Positions 43,091 through 52,809 of a DNA stretch of 64,000 nt are shown here, piece after piece. The position numbers and the translations under genes are program-made. The notes beneath the pieces are model-generated. The model was given only the letters and a program-made list of their open reading frames with translations. It had not been told where the DNA came from and made no database searches. How positions within the stretch are numbered: the first letter of the stretch is position 1; every line of letters starts with the position of its first letter. Source of the DNA: a bacterium (GTDB lineage: Bacteria > Bdellovibrionota > Bdellovibrionia > Bdellovibrionales > Bdellovibrionaceae); NCBI GenBank assembly GCA_019752925.1, contig JAIELP010000004.1, positions 1-64,000 of the forward strand, written 5' to 3'.

Positions 43091-44911
43091 TTAGTTAAAT
43101 GTGTTCAGTGGCAATTTAATTAAAAGCTGCAGCCACATTGGCTGAGGCTCGGATATAACAAGTTGAAATCCTTGATCTAAAATACTTTTTTCTAAGGTTA
43201 TAAGGCTCAAATCATTGGAATTAAGCCTCAGATCATGCGGACCTAGGTTGGATGAAAAGCTCAAATAGGAGTTAATTTGGTCTTGGGAAATTTTGACCTC
43301 GACCAAGCCACTAAAGTTGGATTTGTTTTGTTTTTTAATCCGCAATTTGTGCAGGAAAAACTGGAATACAAGGTGAATAGTATTGCGGAAGTGCAAAATT
43401 GAAATGTCATGCATAATTGTATGAGCCGGTGGTTGGAACGAAACAATTAAATGCTCTTTCTTTAATTGCATTTGCAGTAAATCCAGATTTTTCTGAAGCA
43501 CATCATTAATATCCAGATTTTCAAGTTTAATTGGCGCTTCTTTGCGCGAGAAAAAAAGTAAATCTTCAATGTGCTTTTTCATACGGTTGGCAGCATCAGT
43601 TAAAAACTGAATGTCAGAAATAAACGGATGCTGGGCCGGAAGTTCCATTTTCATAATCTGCAAGTAAGAAAGTATTCCGCCAAGAGGGTTATTTAATTCA
43701 TGTGCAATAGAGCTTGATATAAGTCCCAACTCAGACAGGCGTGCTGTTTGCTGAAATTTACTTTCAAGGGCTTTTTGCTCAGAGATATCTTCGTAAAAAT
43801 GAATCCAGTAATTGCGGTCGCTATCAATAGAGTTATTAAACTTATTAGACTGTACTCTGTAAGTTTTTACATCTTGCTGAACTTCAAAGTGGGAGCCTAG
43901 TTGGCAACCTGTGCAGGGCTTGCTGCGGTTAAATAGCATTTGATAGCACTTAACATGATCTTGCTCTTCAGTTGCTTTTTGCTCAGCTGCCAGATTAGCC
44001 TGAAAAACTTCATAGTTATTATCAATAATAATAATCGGATGTGGAGAGGAATGAAATGCCAGATCAAACAGACGTTCATTCTGTTGAAGTGATAGCAAAT
44101 TATTATAGCGGTTTAAATTAATTTGCAGGGCTTCGGTCAATTTGCTGAAATAATTTAAATCGGGTTTTTTAAATGCGCGTCGGTCGCCTTTAAAAAAGAA
44201 AACATCAAAATCATGGTTGTTAATCATGATGCGACTAATATGCAGTGTGGATTCTAACTGATTACGTAAATCAATTTCAAAACGGGCGCTGTCTTTTGCC
44301 GGAATAATTCGGAGCCAGGTGATTAAATTAAAACCGACAAGTAAATCGTTTAAAACGCTTTCAGCTTCGCCTAAATTTTTAACTTCGGTCGTAGCAAAAA
44401 GCGATTTGCGCAAAATTTCAACGCGGTTGTTGATTTCAAATATTTGCTTACGGCTTTCTATCAGGTTGCGCGACTTTTCGTGAAGTTTGTTTTCAAGCTC
44501 ATGACGTAAAATTTCATATTGCTGATTGAGCTCAGTAGAAAGGCTCAGGTAAGTTTCATCCTGTTCCTGTTGGTTCAGAATGCCCCATTGTTCGTATAAA
44601 AAATCCGGGGTAATTTGCTCGGGCTCCATGTAAAAATCACAGTTAAGTGATGCTAGTTTGTGAGTGCTTATATGATTTTGGTGATCAAACACAAAAGCAA
44701 TTTTTAAAAAATCTTTACCTTTTTTTGAAGAAATAAGCTGCAGGTCTTCTTCCGATAAATTATTGGAATTATCAAAAATTAAAATATCAATATCGTGGGG
44801 CTGAGAGCGGATGTCGTTAATGTTCAGCATAAGAGGTTCTTGCGCCGCCAATTGAGCCTTAACTTCAGGTCGCTGACTGAGTAGGGCTACTTTGGATTTT
44901 ATAACAGACAT
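43091..44911 (-). CDS. Histidine-kinase-like sensor with degenerate ATPase domain
   Basis: 606 residues, no membrane helix. N-terminal pseudo-receiver-like region (~1-105), coiled coil (~125-175), GAF-like region (~180-275), PAS domain (~280-380) with Cys322/333/336 (KCYQ ... CTGC), then a normal dimerisation box SSSIAHELNNPLGG with H404. The following domain (~490-606) aligns by position with HATPase_c but lacks the N-box Asn (FFLHKL instead of LLLNAI), the DxGxG box and the GxGLGL box. It may not bind ATP. It overlaps the HAD gene by 13 bases and precedes the regulator gene. Confidence 0.82.
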   Translation of the reverse strand: MSVIKSKVALLSQRPEVKAQLAAQEPLMLNINDIRSQPHDIDILIFDNSNNLSEEDLQLISSKKGKDFLKIAFVFDHQNHISTHKLASLNCDFYMEPEQITPDFLYEQWGILNQQEQDETYLSLSTELNQQYEILRHELENKLHEKSRNLIESRKQIFEINNRVEILRKSLFATTEVKNLGEAESVLNDLLVGFNLITWLRIIPAKDSARFEIDLRNQLESTLHISRIMINNHDFDVFFFKGDRRAFKKPDLNYFSKLTEALQINLNRYNNLLSLQQNERLFDLAFHSSPHPIIIIDNNYEVFQANLAAEQKATEEQDHVKCYQMLFNRSKPCTGCQLGSHFEVQQDVKTYRVQSNKFNNSIDSDRNYWIHFYEDISEQKALESKFQQTARLSELGLISSSIAHELNNPLGGILSYLQIMKMELPAQHPFISDIQFLTDAANRMKKHIEDLLFFSRKEAPIKLENLDINDVLQKNLDLLQMQLKKEHLIVSFQPPAHTIMHDISILHFRNTIHLVFQFFLHKLRIKKQNKSNFSGLVEVKISQDQINSYLSFSSNLGPHDLRLNSNDLSLITLEKSILDQGFQLVISEPQPMWLQLLIKLPLNTFN

Positions 44912-45573
44912 GTTGGAATTAACTCTTTGTGATGTTTTATGTGATATTGAGGCCTACGAGGAAGTTTATTAATATCTCCGCGGTCTTCGCCGAACTCAAA
45001 ATAGCAGGCTGTGGCATCTATAGAAAGTGCATCCGCCATTTCGGATGAAATTGAATTTCCAATACACAGAAGTTGTGAGGGCTCAATTTGTTCTCTTTGG
45101 ATAATTTCAATAAAAGAATCTTTTTTACGTTTTTTAAGTAAACTGTTTACAACAAATATTTTTTTAAAATCCTGAGTTATACCCAATGATGCAGCTTTTT
45201 GTAGCTGAGCTGCTTCGGAACCCGCTGTAACTAAATAAAGCTGGTATTTGGATTTTAAATAATCCAGATTTTCACGGGCCCCTTCCATTAGCGGAAGTTT
45301 TTCTGGAATTGTCGGGTCATAAAATAATTTTATGACCTCAGGTAAAATCTCAAGAGTTTTTTCATTTCCGTACTGGTGGGCTAAAATTTCAAAAACTTCG
45401 CGGTGTGAAATGCTTTTAATCAATTCAATTCGACGTTGTTCACACTGTTCCAGATCAAGCTGTAAGCCATTCTTAATTAGGTACGTAAAAGCATCTTCTG
45501 TGGCCTTTGGGGCTAAAATCCCTGACGTGTCTAAAAGAGTATCGTCCAAATCAATCGCAATTGCTTTTATCAT
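44899..45573 (-). CDS. HAD-superfamily phosphatase
   Basis: 224 residues. Motif I DLDDTLLDTSG (D8/D10), motif II VTAGSE, motif III with Lys in KKRKKDSF, motif IV CIGNSISSEMADAL where the usual GDS is GNS. A helical cap (~15-85) makes it a subclass I enzyme of the phosphoglycolate-phosphatase-like type. The substrate is unknown. It shares an overlapping operon with the sensor, and might modulate phosphorylation in that system, though this is only suggested by position. Confidence 0.82.
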   Translation of the reverse strand: MIKAIAIDLDDTLLDTSGILAPKATEDAFTYLIKNGLQLDLEQCEQRRIELIKSISHREVFEILAHQYGNEKTLEILPEVIKLFYDPTIPEKLPLMEGARENLDYLKSKYQLYLVTAGSEAAQLQKAASLGITQDFKKIFVVNSLLKKRKKDSFIEIIQREQIEPSQLLCIGNSISSEMADALSIDATACYFEFGEDRGDINKLPRRPQYHIKHHKELIPTCLL

Positions 45574-45664
45574 CTCTTTTTAGTGTGCCGCTAAAGTCAC
45601 TATTTTGCCAGAATTAAAAAGAAAGTAACTGACGAATAGCATTGTTGTTGTTTACTATTACGGC

Positions 45665-47038
45665 ATGGAATTTACAGCAATTATATTAGCCGGTGGCCAG
45701 GGTACTCGTATGAAGAGCCCTTTGCCAAAAGTATTACACCCAGTAGCTGGGCAACCTATGATTTCACGAGTGGTTCAAACCTGTCGACAGGCAGGCGTAA
45801 CTGAAATCCGTGTAGTCGTGGGGCATGGCCAGAGTTTAGTAAAAACAGTTTTAGAACCTTTAAATGTTCAAGCCTATGTTCAGGAAAAGCAGTTAGGAAC
45901 AGCGGACGCAGTTAAATCTGCAAATTTAGACTCAATAAATTCTGATGTCATTATCATGAACGGCGATCATCCTTTAATAACGGATCAGGATCTTAAAAAT
46001 TTTATTTCTGATTTTAAAGAGCAACAGTTAGATGTGGCCGTAGTTACAGTTGAGCTTGATGAGCCGGGCGCGTTCGGTCGCATTGTGCGAAACAATAATC
46101 AATTGGTTTCTATTGTTGAGGCCAAAGATGCTTCAATGGAAACACTTAAGATTAAAGAAGTTAATACAGGCATTTACGTTGCTAAAGCGAACGTCCTTCA
46201 AAAATATATTCCACGTATTCAGAACAATAATTCTAAAAAAGAATTTTATTTAACAGATCTGATAGATCTGGCTTTAACAGATAATTTAAAAGTTCAGGCC
46301 TTGCTGAGCAACAATACCGATGTAGCTCATGGCGTGAATAATCAGTTAGAGTTAGCTGAGGCCACTAAAAAAGTATTTTTAACCAAAAATAAACAGCTAA
46401 TGGAAAATGGCGTAATTTTTATCGATGCCCATACAGCTTATGTTGAAGAAACAGTAATTATTGGCGCCGGAAGTGTTATTTACCCTAATACATTTGTACG
46501 TGGTAAAACGGCTATAGGTGCATTTACTGTAATTGAGCCCAATTGTTTTATTTCAGACTCAATTATCGGTGAGAGCGTTCACTTAAAAGCTGGTAGCTAT
46601 ATTGAGCAAACTATAATTAAAAACAAAGCCAGCGTAGGGCCCTATGCGCGTTTACGTCCTGAAACCACCATTGGCGAGTCGGCCCATGTCGGTAACTTTG
46701 TGGAAATGAAAAAAGTTAACTTTGGCAATAAATCTAAAGCTGGACATCTAACTTATTTAGGCGATGCCGATGTAGGTGAAGATGTGAATATTGGTTGTGG
46801 AACGATTACTTGTAATTACGCTGCCGATAAGAAAAAATATAAAACTGTAATTGGTGATCGCGTGTTTGTCGGGAGCGATTCGCAATTAGTAGCCCCAGTT
46901 AGAGTGGGCCATGATGCATTAATCGCATCCGGTACAACAGTAACCAAAGATGTGCCTGAAGGAGCATTAGCTCTGGCCCGTTCGCCACAGGTCAACAAAG
47001 AAGGTTACGCTAAAAAATTTAAAAAATCGGAGTCATAA
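45665..47038 (+). CDS. glmU: Bifunctional GlcNAc-1-P uridyltransferase/acetyltransferase
   Basis: 457 residues, normal GlmU length. Uridyltransferase domain: LAGGQGTRMKSPLPKVLHPVAG, then QLGTADAV. C-terminal left-handed beta-helix of hexapeptide repeats with the acetyltransferase segment RPETTIGESAHVGNFVEMKK, ending in a Lys/Ser-rich tail. It makes UDP-GlcNAc for peptidoglycan and lipid A. The stop is followed after one base by the glmS ATG. Confidence 0.95.
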   Translation: MEFTAIILAGGQGTRMKSPLPKVLHPVAGQPMISRVVQTCRQAGVTEIRVVVGHGQSLVKTVLEPLNVQAYVQEKQLGTADAVKSANLDSINSDVIIMNGDHPLITDQDLKNFISDFKEQQLDVAVVTVELDEPGAFGRIVRNNNQLVSIVEAKDASMETLKIKEVNTGIYVAKANVLQKYIPRIQNNNSKKEFYLTDLIDLALTDNLKVQALLSNNTDVAHGVNNQLELAEATKKVFLTKNKQLMENGVIFIDAHTAYVEETVIIGAGSVIYPNTFVRGKTAIGAFTVIEPNCFISDSIIGESVHLKAGSYIEQTIIKNKASVGPYARLRPETTIGESAHVGNFVEMKKVNFGNKSKAGHLTYLGDADVGEDVNIGCGTITCNYAADKKKYKTVIGDRVFVGSDSQLVAPVRVGHDALIASGTTVTKDVPEGALALARSPQVNKEGYAKKFKKSES

Positions 47039-47039
47039 A

Positions 47040-48884
47040 ATGTGCGGAATAGTTGGTTACTTAGGTCCTCAGGATCCTAAAAAAATTATTATCGAAGGTC
47101 TTAAAAAATTAGAATATCGTGGTTATGACAGCGCTGGTGTTGCAGTACTTCATGATGGCAAAACTAAAAGAATACGCGCTGAAGGTAAGCTTAAAAATCT
47201 CGAAGACAAGTTGGTAAATGAAAATTTTAACGGACACTTGGGTATAGGTCACACGCGTTGGGCCACGCATGGCCCAGCCGTAGAAAAAAACGCCCATCCC
47301 CATCAAGTTGGCGAAATCAGCATTGTTCACAATGGAATTATTGAAAACTATCTGGAAATTAAAAAAGAATTATTAGCTCGTGGTGCAAACATTACTTCTG
47401 ATACAGATTCGGAATTAGTGGCGCATTTAATCAATGAAGAAATTCAAGTGAGTAAAAATTTGCTTTTGGCAGTTCAAAAAACTTTAAGTAAGTTGATTGG
47501 CGCTTTTTCTGTTGTTGTTATGTGGGAAAAATCTCCCAATGAGATGGTCGCTTTTAAAGATGGTCCGCCGTTAATTGTTGGAGTTAATGAAAAAACTAAA
47601 GAATTTTTTGTTGTGAGCGATGTTCAGGCGGCTCTTCAATACACTAAAAACTTCGTGTATCTTGAAGATCGTGAAGTTGTGCATATTTCAAATAATGAAG
47701 TGAAATATTACTCAGCCTTAGGAGCTCCTCTTAAAAAACAAGTTGTTACTATTGACTGGAAACCCGAGCAAATCGAAAAAATGGGCTTTAAGCACTATAT
47801 GCTTAAAGAAATTTATGAGCAGCCGCGCGCAGTGGCTGCTGCTATTAAACCGCATATTAATATTGAAACCAATGAAGTGTCGCTTCAGAATGTGGGTTTT
47901 TCTGAGCCCACAGATGTGGTGTTTAAAAAAATTGAACACATTATTTTTATTGCCTGCGGAACCAGTTATTATGCGGCGAATGTGGCTCAGTATTTGGTAG
48001 AGCAAATCAGCGGTTTATCGGTTCAAATTGATATCGCCAGTGAGTTCCGTTACAGAAAACCTATTATTCCTAAAAACACATTGGTTATCACAATTTCACA
48101 AAGTGGTGAAACAGCTGATACGTTAGCCGCTATCCGCCTAGCAAAAGAAAAAGGTGCGCTCACATTAAGTATTACAAATGTACAGCGTTCTTCGATTGAC
48201 CGTGAAGCTCACGGACATTTGTATATGAACTCAGGAGTAGAGGTAGGCGTTGCCAGTACTAAAGCTTTTACGAGCACTCTTGCGCTGGTTAATTTATTAG
48301 CCTTACAAATTGCCAAAGTTCGTGGAGTATTAAACAAAGACCAAGAATACGGTTATGTTAAAAGCTTATTAGCGGTGCCAAGTCAGATTGAAGTTGTTTT
48401 AGCCTATGATAAATACTTTAACGATGCGGCCAAAAAACTAAAAGATTTTAAAGGCTTTTTATATTTGGGTCGCGGAGTGAGTTACCCGATTGCTATGGAA
48501 GGGGCGTTAAAACTTAAAGAACTGGCTTACATGCACGCCGAAGGTTACGCCGCAGGTGAAATGAAGCACGGTCCATTGGCTTTAATTGATGCAAGAATGG
48601 CAATTGTAGTTGTTGCGCCGGACGATGAATTGATTGAAAAAACGATCAGTAATCTACAGGAAGCGAAAGCGCGTGGCGGAAAAATTATTTCAATCGGTAC
48701 GGGAGAGAATGCTGCACTTAAATCAATGAGTGAATATTATCTTTCATTGCCGTCAGCTAATTGGATGGTGAACCCGATCATTTCAGTGGTACCTCTGCAA
48801 TTGATGGCTTATCACTTGGCAGATAACTTGGGTCATGATGTGGATCAACCGCGAAATCTGGCCAAGTCGGTAACTGTCGAATAA
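47040..48884 (+). CDS. glmS: Glucosamine-6-phosphate synthase
   Basis: 614 residues. N-terminal amidotransferase with nucleophile Cys2 (MCGIVGYLG), HTRWATHG, and the two SIS domains (GTSYYAA, TISQSGETADT, STKAFTST, RGVSYPIAMEGALKLKEL), ending DQPRNLAKSVTVE as in the family. It converts fructose-6-P and glutamine to GlcN-6-P, upstream of GlmU. No glmS ribozyme leader is possible here, because the start is one base after glmU. Confidence 0.96.
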   Translation: MCGIVGYLGPQDPKKIIIEGLKKLEYRGYDSAGVAVLHDGKTKRIRAEGKLKNLEDKLVNENFNGHLGIGHTRWATHGPAVEKNAHPHQVGEISIVHNGIIENYLEIKKELLARGANITSDTDSELVAHLINEEIQVSKNLLLAVQKTLSKLIGAFSVVVMWEKSPNEMVAFKDGPPLIVGVNEKTKEFFVVSDVQAALQYTKNFVYLEDREVVHISNNEVKYYSALGAPLKKQVVTIDWKPEQIEKMGFKHYMLKEIYEQPRAVAAAIKPHINIETNEVSLQNVGFSEPTDVVFKKIEHIIFIACGTSYYAANVAQYLVEQISGLSVQIDIASEFRYRKPIIPKNTLVITISQSGETADTLAAIRLAKEKGALTLSITNVQRSSIDREAHGHLYMNSGVEVGVASTKAFTSTLALVNLLALQIAKVRGVLNKDQEYGYVKSLLAVPSQIEVVLAYDKYFNDAAKKLKDFKGFLYLGRGVSYPIAMEGALKLKELAYMHAEGYAAGEMKHGPLALIDARMAIVVVAPDDELIEKTISNLQEAKARGGKIISIGTGENAALKSMSEYYLSLPSANWMVNPIISVVPLQLMAYHLADNLGHDVDQPRNLAKSVTVE

Positions 48885-48965
48885 TTTCTGTCTCAGACTA
48901 GTACACTCAATCACTTTTAATTTAAGATCATAATGCCCTTGCCCGATAAAAAAGGTGGGGGTTCC

Positions 48966-51920
48966 ATGAGAGCTTTGTTTGGCTTTTTGGCCATAATATT
49001 ATTATCAGTTTATGGTTTTACGGCGAGTAAGGGTTTAGAGGATTTAAAAAGCATTGTTCTAAATAAAGTTGATAAATCCGGAACCAAAACAGCCCGCAAT
49101 ATTTACGAATACAAAATTGTAGATGAATCAGGCCGCATTGCACTTGCTAATTTCCGTTTGAGGTTCTTGGGCGAAAATAAAAACTTTAGAGCAGTTAATA
49201 TTTACTCTTTAACAGATAACAAAAAAACAGTTACAGCTGTAAGTGATATCAAATTTTCCGATGTGCAGAACTCCTCTGTAGGTATAACAGATTTAAAAAT
49301 GGCGCTTATTCCTATTCATAATTTAAAAATAGGTAGTGTTGTTCATATTGAATATGACGTAATTAGTCCAGCTATGGCCTATGGACATATGAATGACAGC
49401 TTTGGTTTTCAAAATGATAGGCTGGCTCAAGAAGAGTATCATTACTACGAATCCGAACTGCCTTTGAAGACACTCAAAGAGGTGTCGGACAAGTTCTACA
49501 CAGTTAAAGAATGGCAAAAAGAAAGCAAATATTTTTTGGAAATTAAGCCAACTCCTTTTGCGTACGAGACGGAGGGGAAAAACATCAATGCGGGCTATAT
49601 TACAATTAGCACTTCTCAATCATGGGAGCAGCTAAGTCAGTATTTTAGTTTACAATACAAAAAAGTATGGGATTCAAAACTACCGCCTGAATATCAACAA
49701 ATTGTATCCAACGCTGCAAAATATAAAACGACTTCTGAAAAAATTGAATATGCAGGTCAGGAAATTTCTAAACTGATTGCATACTCGGGGACTTGGACTA
49801 ATCCACAGAACAAGTTGATACCACAGGATTTTGCAAAATTATTGAAAAGTAAAACTGGCGATTGTAAGGATTATTCCGCTTCTTTGGTGGCGGTGCTACG
49901 TGCCCTTAAAATTGAGGCCTATCCGGCTCTGGTTAATAGATCTAATATTTATTCGCCTAAGCTAATTAAAGAGTTCTCAACATTTCCACAGCTGCTGGCT
50001 TTTAATCATGTAATTGTATGGGCAACAGACGAAACTAAAAAAGTTTGGTGGGTTGATCCCACTAATCCTATGGTTTTTGCTGAGAATATTAGTTCGGATA
50101 TTTTAGGAAAGTTTTCTTTGGTTCTTGATGGAGTGTCTAAAGATGTGAAGTTTTTGCCTGAAAGCAATAGCATTGCGAATAATTTGCGTTTGGAATTGTT
50201 ACTGAAAATTAACGATGACAACACGGTTTTTGGTGCAGGAAAGTTAGTTTTAAATGAATCGAGCTATAATTCAATTGGTCAGTTGGAAAGATTAAAAGGT
50301 ATTGATGGGATTAAGCCGGTTATTAACTTATTGCTTGAGCCTACTTTAAAAGTGGATGTTGATGTAGTTAAAAACAAAACGACAAGAATACCAAGCTACA
50401 GTTTCAGCTATGTGTCGCCTAGTTTTATTGTTGAAAAGCTTAAAAGTTATAAGGCTGTTGTGGTGGCTAATGCGGCCTATTTGCCAATTTTAAAAATTCG
50501 CGCTAATGAGGAAAGCAACTTAGGTGAGGTGGGCGAATTTAAATCCGTAACAAAAATTTTAAATGCCAAAGCAGTGGATAGTTATATGTCGGATTGCTAC
50601 GCACGAACGCCTTGGATAGATGCTGAGCGCTTTGTTGAAAATAAAAAAGATCACATACTAGTAACAGATATCGTACGAACTAAGAAAAAGGTTATAACAA
50701 AAGAAGAGGCCTTATCAGAGGCCTTTCAAAGTGATTTGCAGTCATTAAAAAAATGTTATACAGCAAATTCTATATTTCTGATGGTTGATTTGTCTTCACG
50801 TAGTCCGGCACGTGTAGAGCTGGATAAAAAATTAGGTCCTGATGTTTATGAAATGACTGAACAGCAGGCGGATGAATTATACGCTGTTATTTCAGATGAG
50901 GCCGTGCTTGAACGTTATACAAAATTATTGAAATACTACAATATTAAGTTAGCGGAAAAACCTAATGAGATAAAATATCTAGCACGTAAAAGCCAGCTTA
51001 TTTTAGATATAGCCGGAGTGTACACCAGAAATGATATAACTTCTGCATCAATGATAAGTGACTCTTTGGCTGTTAATGAAAAAGCTTTGCAGTTAAATAA
51101 GGGCAAGTATCATAAAGAAATTTATAAAAGCCGCATTTATGCAAACTTAAAACTCAAAAATTTTAAAACAGCTCTGAGCGACTTAAAAACATATGTGGCC
51201 AATGAGCCAGATAAATTTAGTAGTTACGAGATTGCCGTAGACTCATCATATCATCAGAAAAACTATGAGCTGGCCGAACGGCTTTCTAAAGCAGCGCTGA
51301 AGTTAAGTAAAACCTCTGTTGAAAGATCAGAAGCTCAAAAGCGTTTGGCCGTCATTTATTCTAAAACGAAAAAATATAAAGAAGCCATTGCCCTACGTGA
51401 AGAAATCTCTAAAGATGATCCTAAAAATCCGTGGGTTTACTACGATCTGGCGTCGCTTTATATTAAAATTTCTGATTACGACAAGGCTATTGATTATGCA
51501 AAAAAATCTCTAGATATAGCTGATTTGTCACAACCTAAAGAAATGCTTTCGTACCTTTACTACAGTAAGGCAGAGCAGCTTAAAAATGCATCGAAAGTTG
51601 CTACTGATTCATCCAGTCGTTTGCCGGCATCGACATCGTCGACAACAAAGCCTGCTGTGAATTCGTATAATGATGTCGATTATGAAAAATTTCTCATTGA
51701 GTCTTACAAATGGAATAAGAAAAATTTTGATACTGTATACCAACTCAGCATGTACTACCTGAAGTCTCATGTGCAGGACAAAAATAATTTAGCTCACGTG
51801 AGTAAGGCTAAATATTACTCTGGTCTTATGATGGAGATTGATCCTAATAATAAGTTAACACGTGAAGTGTCGGCACTGACGAAAAAAATTAGCACTACTG
51901 AAGCAGCTATTGAAAAATAA
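48966..51920 (+). CDS. DUF3857/transglutaminase-like/TPR exported protein
   Basis: 984 residues from the ATG at 48966 (GGTGGGGG upstream); an in-frame ATG at 48933 lacks a ribosome site. Signal-like segment 1-20, DUF3857 domain (~30-220), transglutaminase-like core with C300 (KTGDCKDYSA), H348 (FNHVIVW) and D364 (WWVDPTNP), and C-terminal TPR repeats (~660-960; AYKEA, AIALREEISKDDPKNPWVYYDLASLY, DYDKAIDYAKKS). Such proteins act in the periplasm, likely as protease or cross-linking enzymes on partners held by the TPR. The triad is intact. Confidence 0.85.
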   Translation: MRALFGFLAIILLSVYGFTASKGLEDLKSIVLNKVDKSGTKTARNIYEYKIVDESGRIALANFRLRFLGENKNFRAVNIYSLTDNKKTVTAVSDIKFSDVQNSSVGITDLKMALIPIHNLKIGSVVHIEYDVISPAMAYGHMNDSFGFQNDRLAQEEYHYYESELPLKTLKEVSDKFYTVKEWQKESKYFLEIKPTPFAYETEGKNINAGYITISTSQSWEQLSQYFSLQYKKVWDSKLPPEYQQIVSNAAKYKTTSEKIEYAGQEISKLIAYSGTWTNPQNKLIPQDFAKLLKSKTGDCKDYSASLVAVLRALKIEAYPALVNRSNIYSPKLIKEFSTFPQLLAFNHVIVWATDETKKVWWVDPTNPMVFAENISSDILGKFSLVLDGVSKDVKFLPESNSIANNLRLELLLKINDDNTVFGAGKLVLNESSYNSIGQLERLKGIDGIKPVINLLLEPTLKVDVDVVKNKTTRIPSYSFSYVSPSFIVEKLKSYKAVVVANAAYLPILKIRANEESNLGEVGEFKSVTKILNAKAVDSYMSDCYARTPWIDAERFVENKKDHILVTDIVRTKKKVITKEEALSEAFQSDLQSLKKCYTANSIFLMVDLSSRSPARVELDKKLGPDVYEMTEQQADELYAVISDEAVLERYTKLLKYYNIKLAEKPNEIKYLARKSQLILDIAGVYTRNDITSASMISDSLAVNEKALQLNKGKYHKEIYKSRIYANLKLKNFKTALSDLKTYVANEPDKFSSYEIAVDSSYHQKNYELAERLSKAALKLSKTSVERSEAQKRLAVIYSKTKKYKEAIALREEISKDDPKNPWVYYDLASLYIKISDYDKAIDYAKKSLDIADLSQPKEMLSYLYYSKAEQLKNASKVATDSSSRLPASTSSTTKPAVNSYNDVDYEKFLIESYKWNKKNFDTVYQLSMYYLKSHVQDKNNLAHVSKAKYYSGLMMEIDPNNKLTREVSALTKKISTTEAAIEK

Positions 51921-51925
51921 GTTTA

Positions 51926-52630
51926 TTAACGATTGTAAGTAAACTGTGCGATGTGCGATTGAACTCTGAAAGCTGTATTCAGTAAATTATAATAACTGAA
52001 TACCTTATTAACAAAATCCACTGTTTCATTACCACGGGCAAAGCCGTGATTTAAAGTTGTGTAGTGTTGTTCTTCTTCTAGCTTAGGTAGAATTTTTTTA
52101 AATTCATTCCAATTGTAAGGATTTTTTTTAAGGCGTACAGCTAAGTGGTGCGCATCTCTTAAATGTCCCCATCCGATATTGTAGGCGGCTAGAGCCAGAA
52201 CCCAGCGTTGGTGTTCAGTCAGCTTCTGAGGGGTTTTGTTATAAAGGTATTTAAGATAGTAAGCTCCGCCACGGATACTTTCAAAAGGATCTTCGCGATC
52301 TTCTACTCCTACATGGGCTGCGGTTTTTGAAGTGAGTTGCATAAGGCCTTTAACGCCAGTATGGCTGACGGCATCTTCATCCCATTTAGATTCTTGATAA
52401 GCCACAGCGGCTAACAGCGTCCATGGAATATCGTATTTGTCTGAATATTTTTTAAAATAACTTTTATATAAGGGGAGGCGGGACTGGGTGTGATCTTGAA
52501 ACTTCTCAAAGGCGTAATCTGATAACTCGTGATCAATGTGAAATTTAAACAGCGGTGCCGACTCTTTTAAGTCTGAAACTGAAGTTGATAAAAGTGCTAG
52601 CAAAAGCATCAATGCCGTAATTTTCTTCAT
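51926..52630 (-). CDS. MltF-like lytic transglycosylase
   Basis: 234 residues with a signal peptide (~1-20). SLT domain: AAVAYQESKWDEDAVSHTGVK (catalytic E80), GLMQLTSKTAAHVGV, LALAAYNIGWGHLRDA. These are the MltF/MltC-type GH23 motifs; MltF's N-terminal substrate-binding domain is missing, so this is a stand-alone SLT enzyme. It cleaves peptidoglycan glycan strands to anhydro-muropeptides, which the AmpG-like permease would import. It ends five bases from the transglutaminase gene. Confidence 0.9.
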   Translation of the reverse strand: MKKITALMLLLALLSTSVSDLKESAPLFKFHIDHELSDYAFEKFQDHTQSRLPLYKSYFKKYSDKYDIPWTLLAAVAYQESKWDEDAVSHTGVKGLMQLTSKTAAHVGVEDREDPFESIRGGAYYLKYLYNKTPQKLTEHQRWVLALAAYNIGWGHLRDAHHLAVRLKKNPYNWNEFKKILPKLEEEQHYTTLNHGFARGNETVDFVNKVFSYYNLLNTAFRVQSHIAQFTYNR

Positions 52631-52809
52631 TGCTGAGCTAGTCTCTAGTACAGAGGCTGTTGGAGAGTCACCCTAAAATGCTTATTTTTTTGCTATATTG
52701 TAATATATAGCTTCTGAACCCGTGTTTTTTTGCATAGCGTGACACTTTATACGCGACAAAAGTCCTGACTATATAGATCATTTTAGTATCTGTTTAAGAG
52801 GGGGAAATC

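Noticed and set aside
46900-47040. glmS riboswitch/ribozyme leader
   Set aside because: glmU ends one base before glmS, leaving no untranslated leader.
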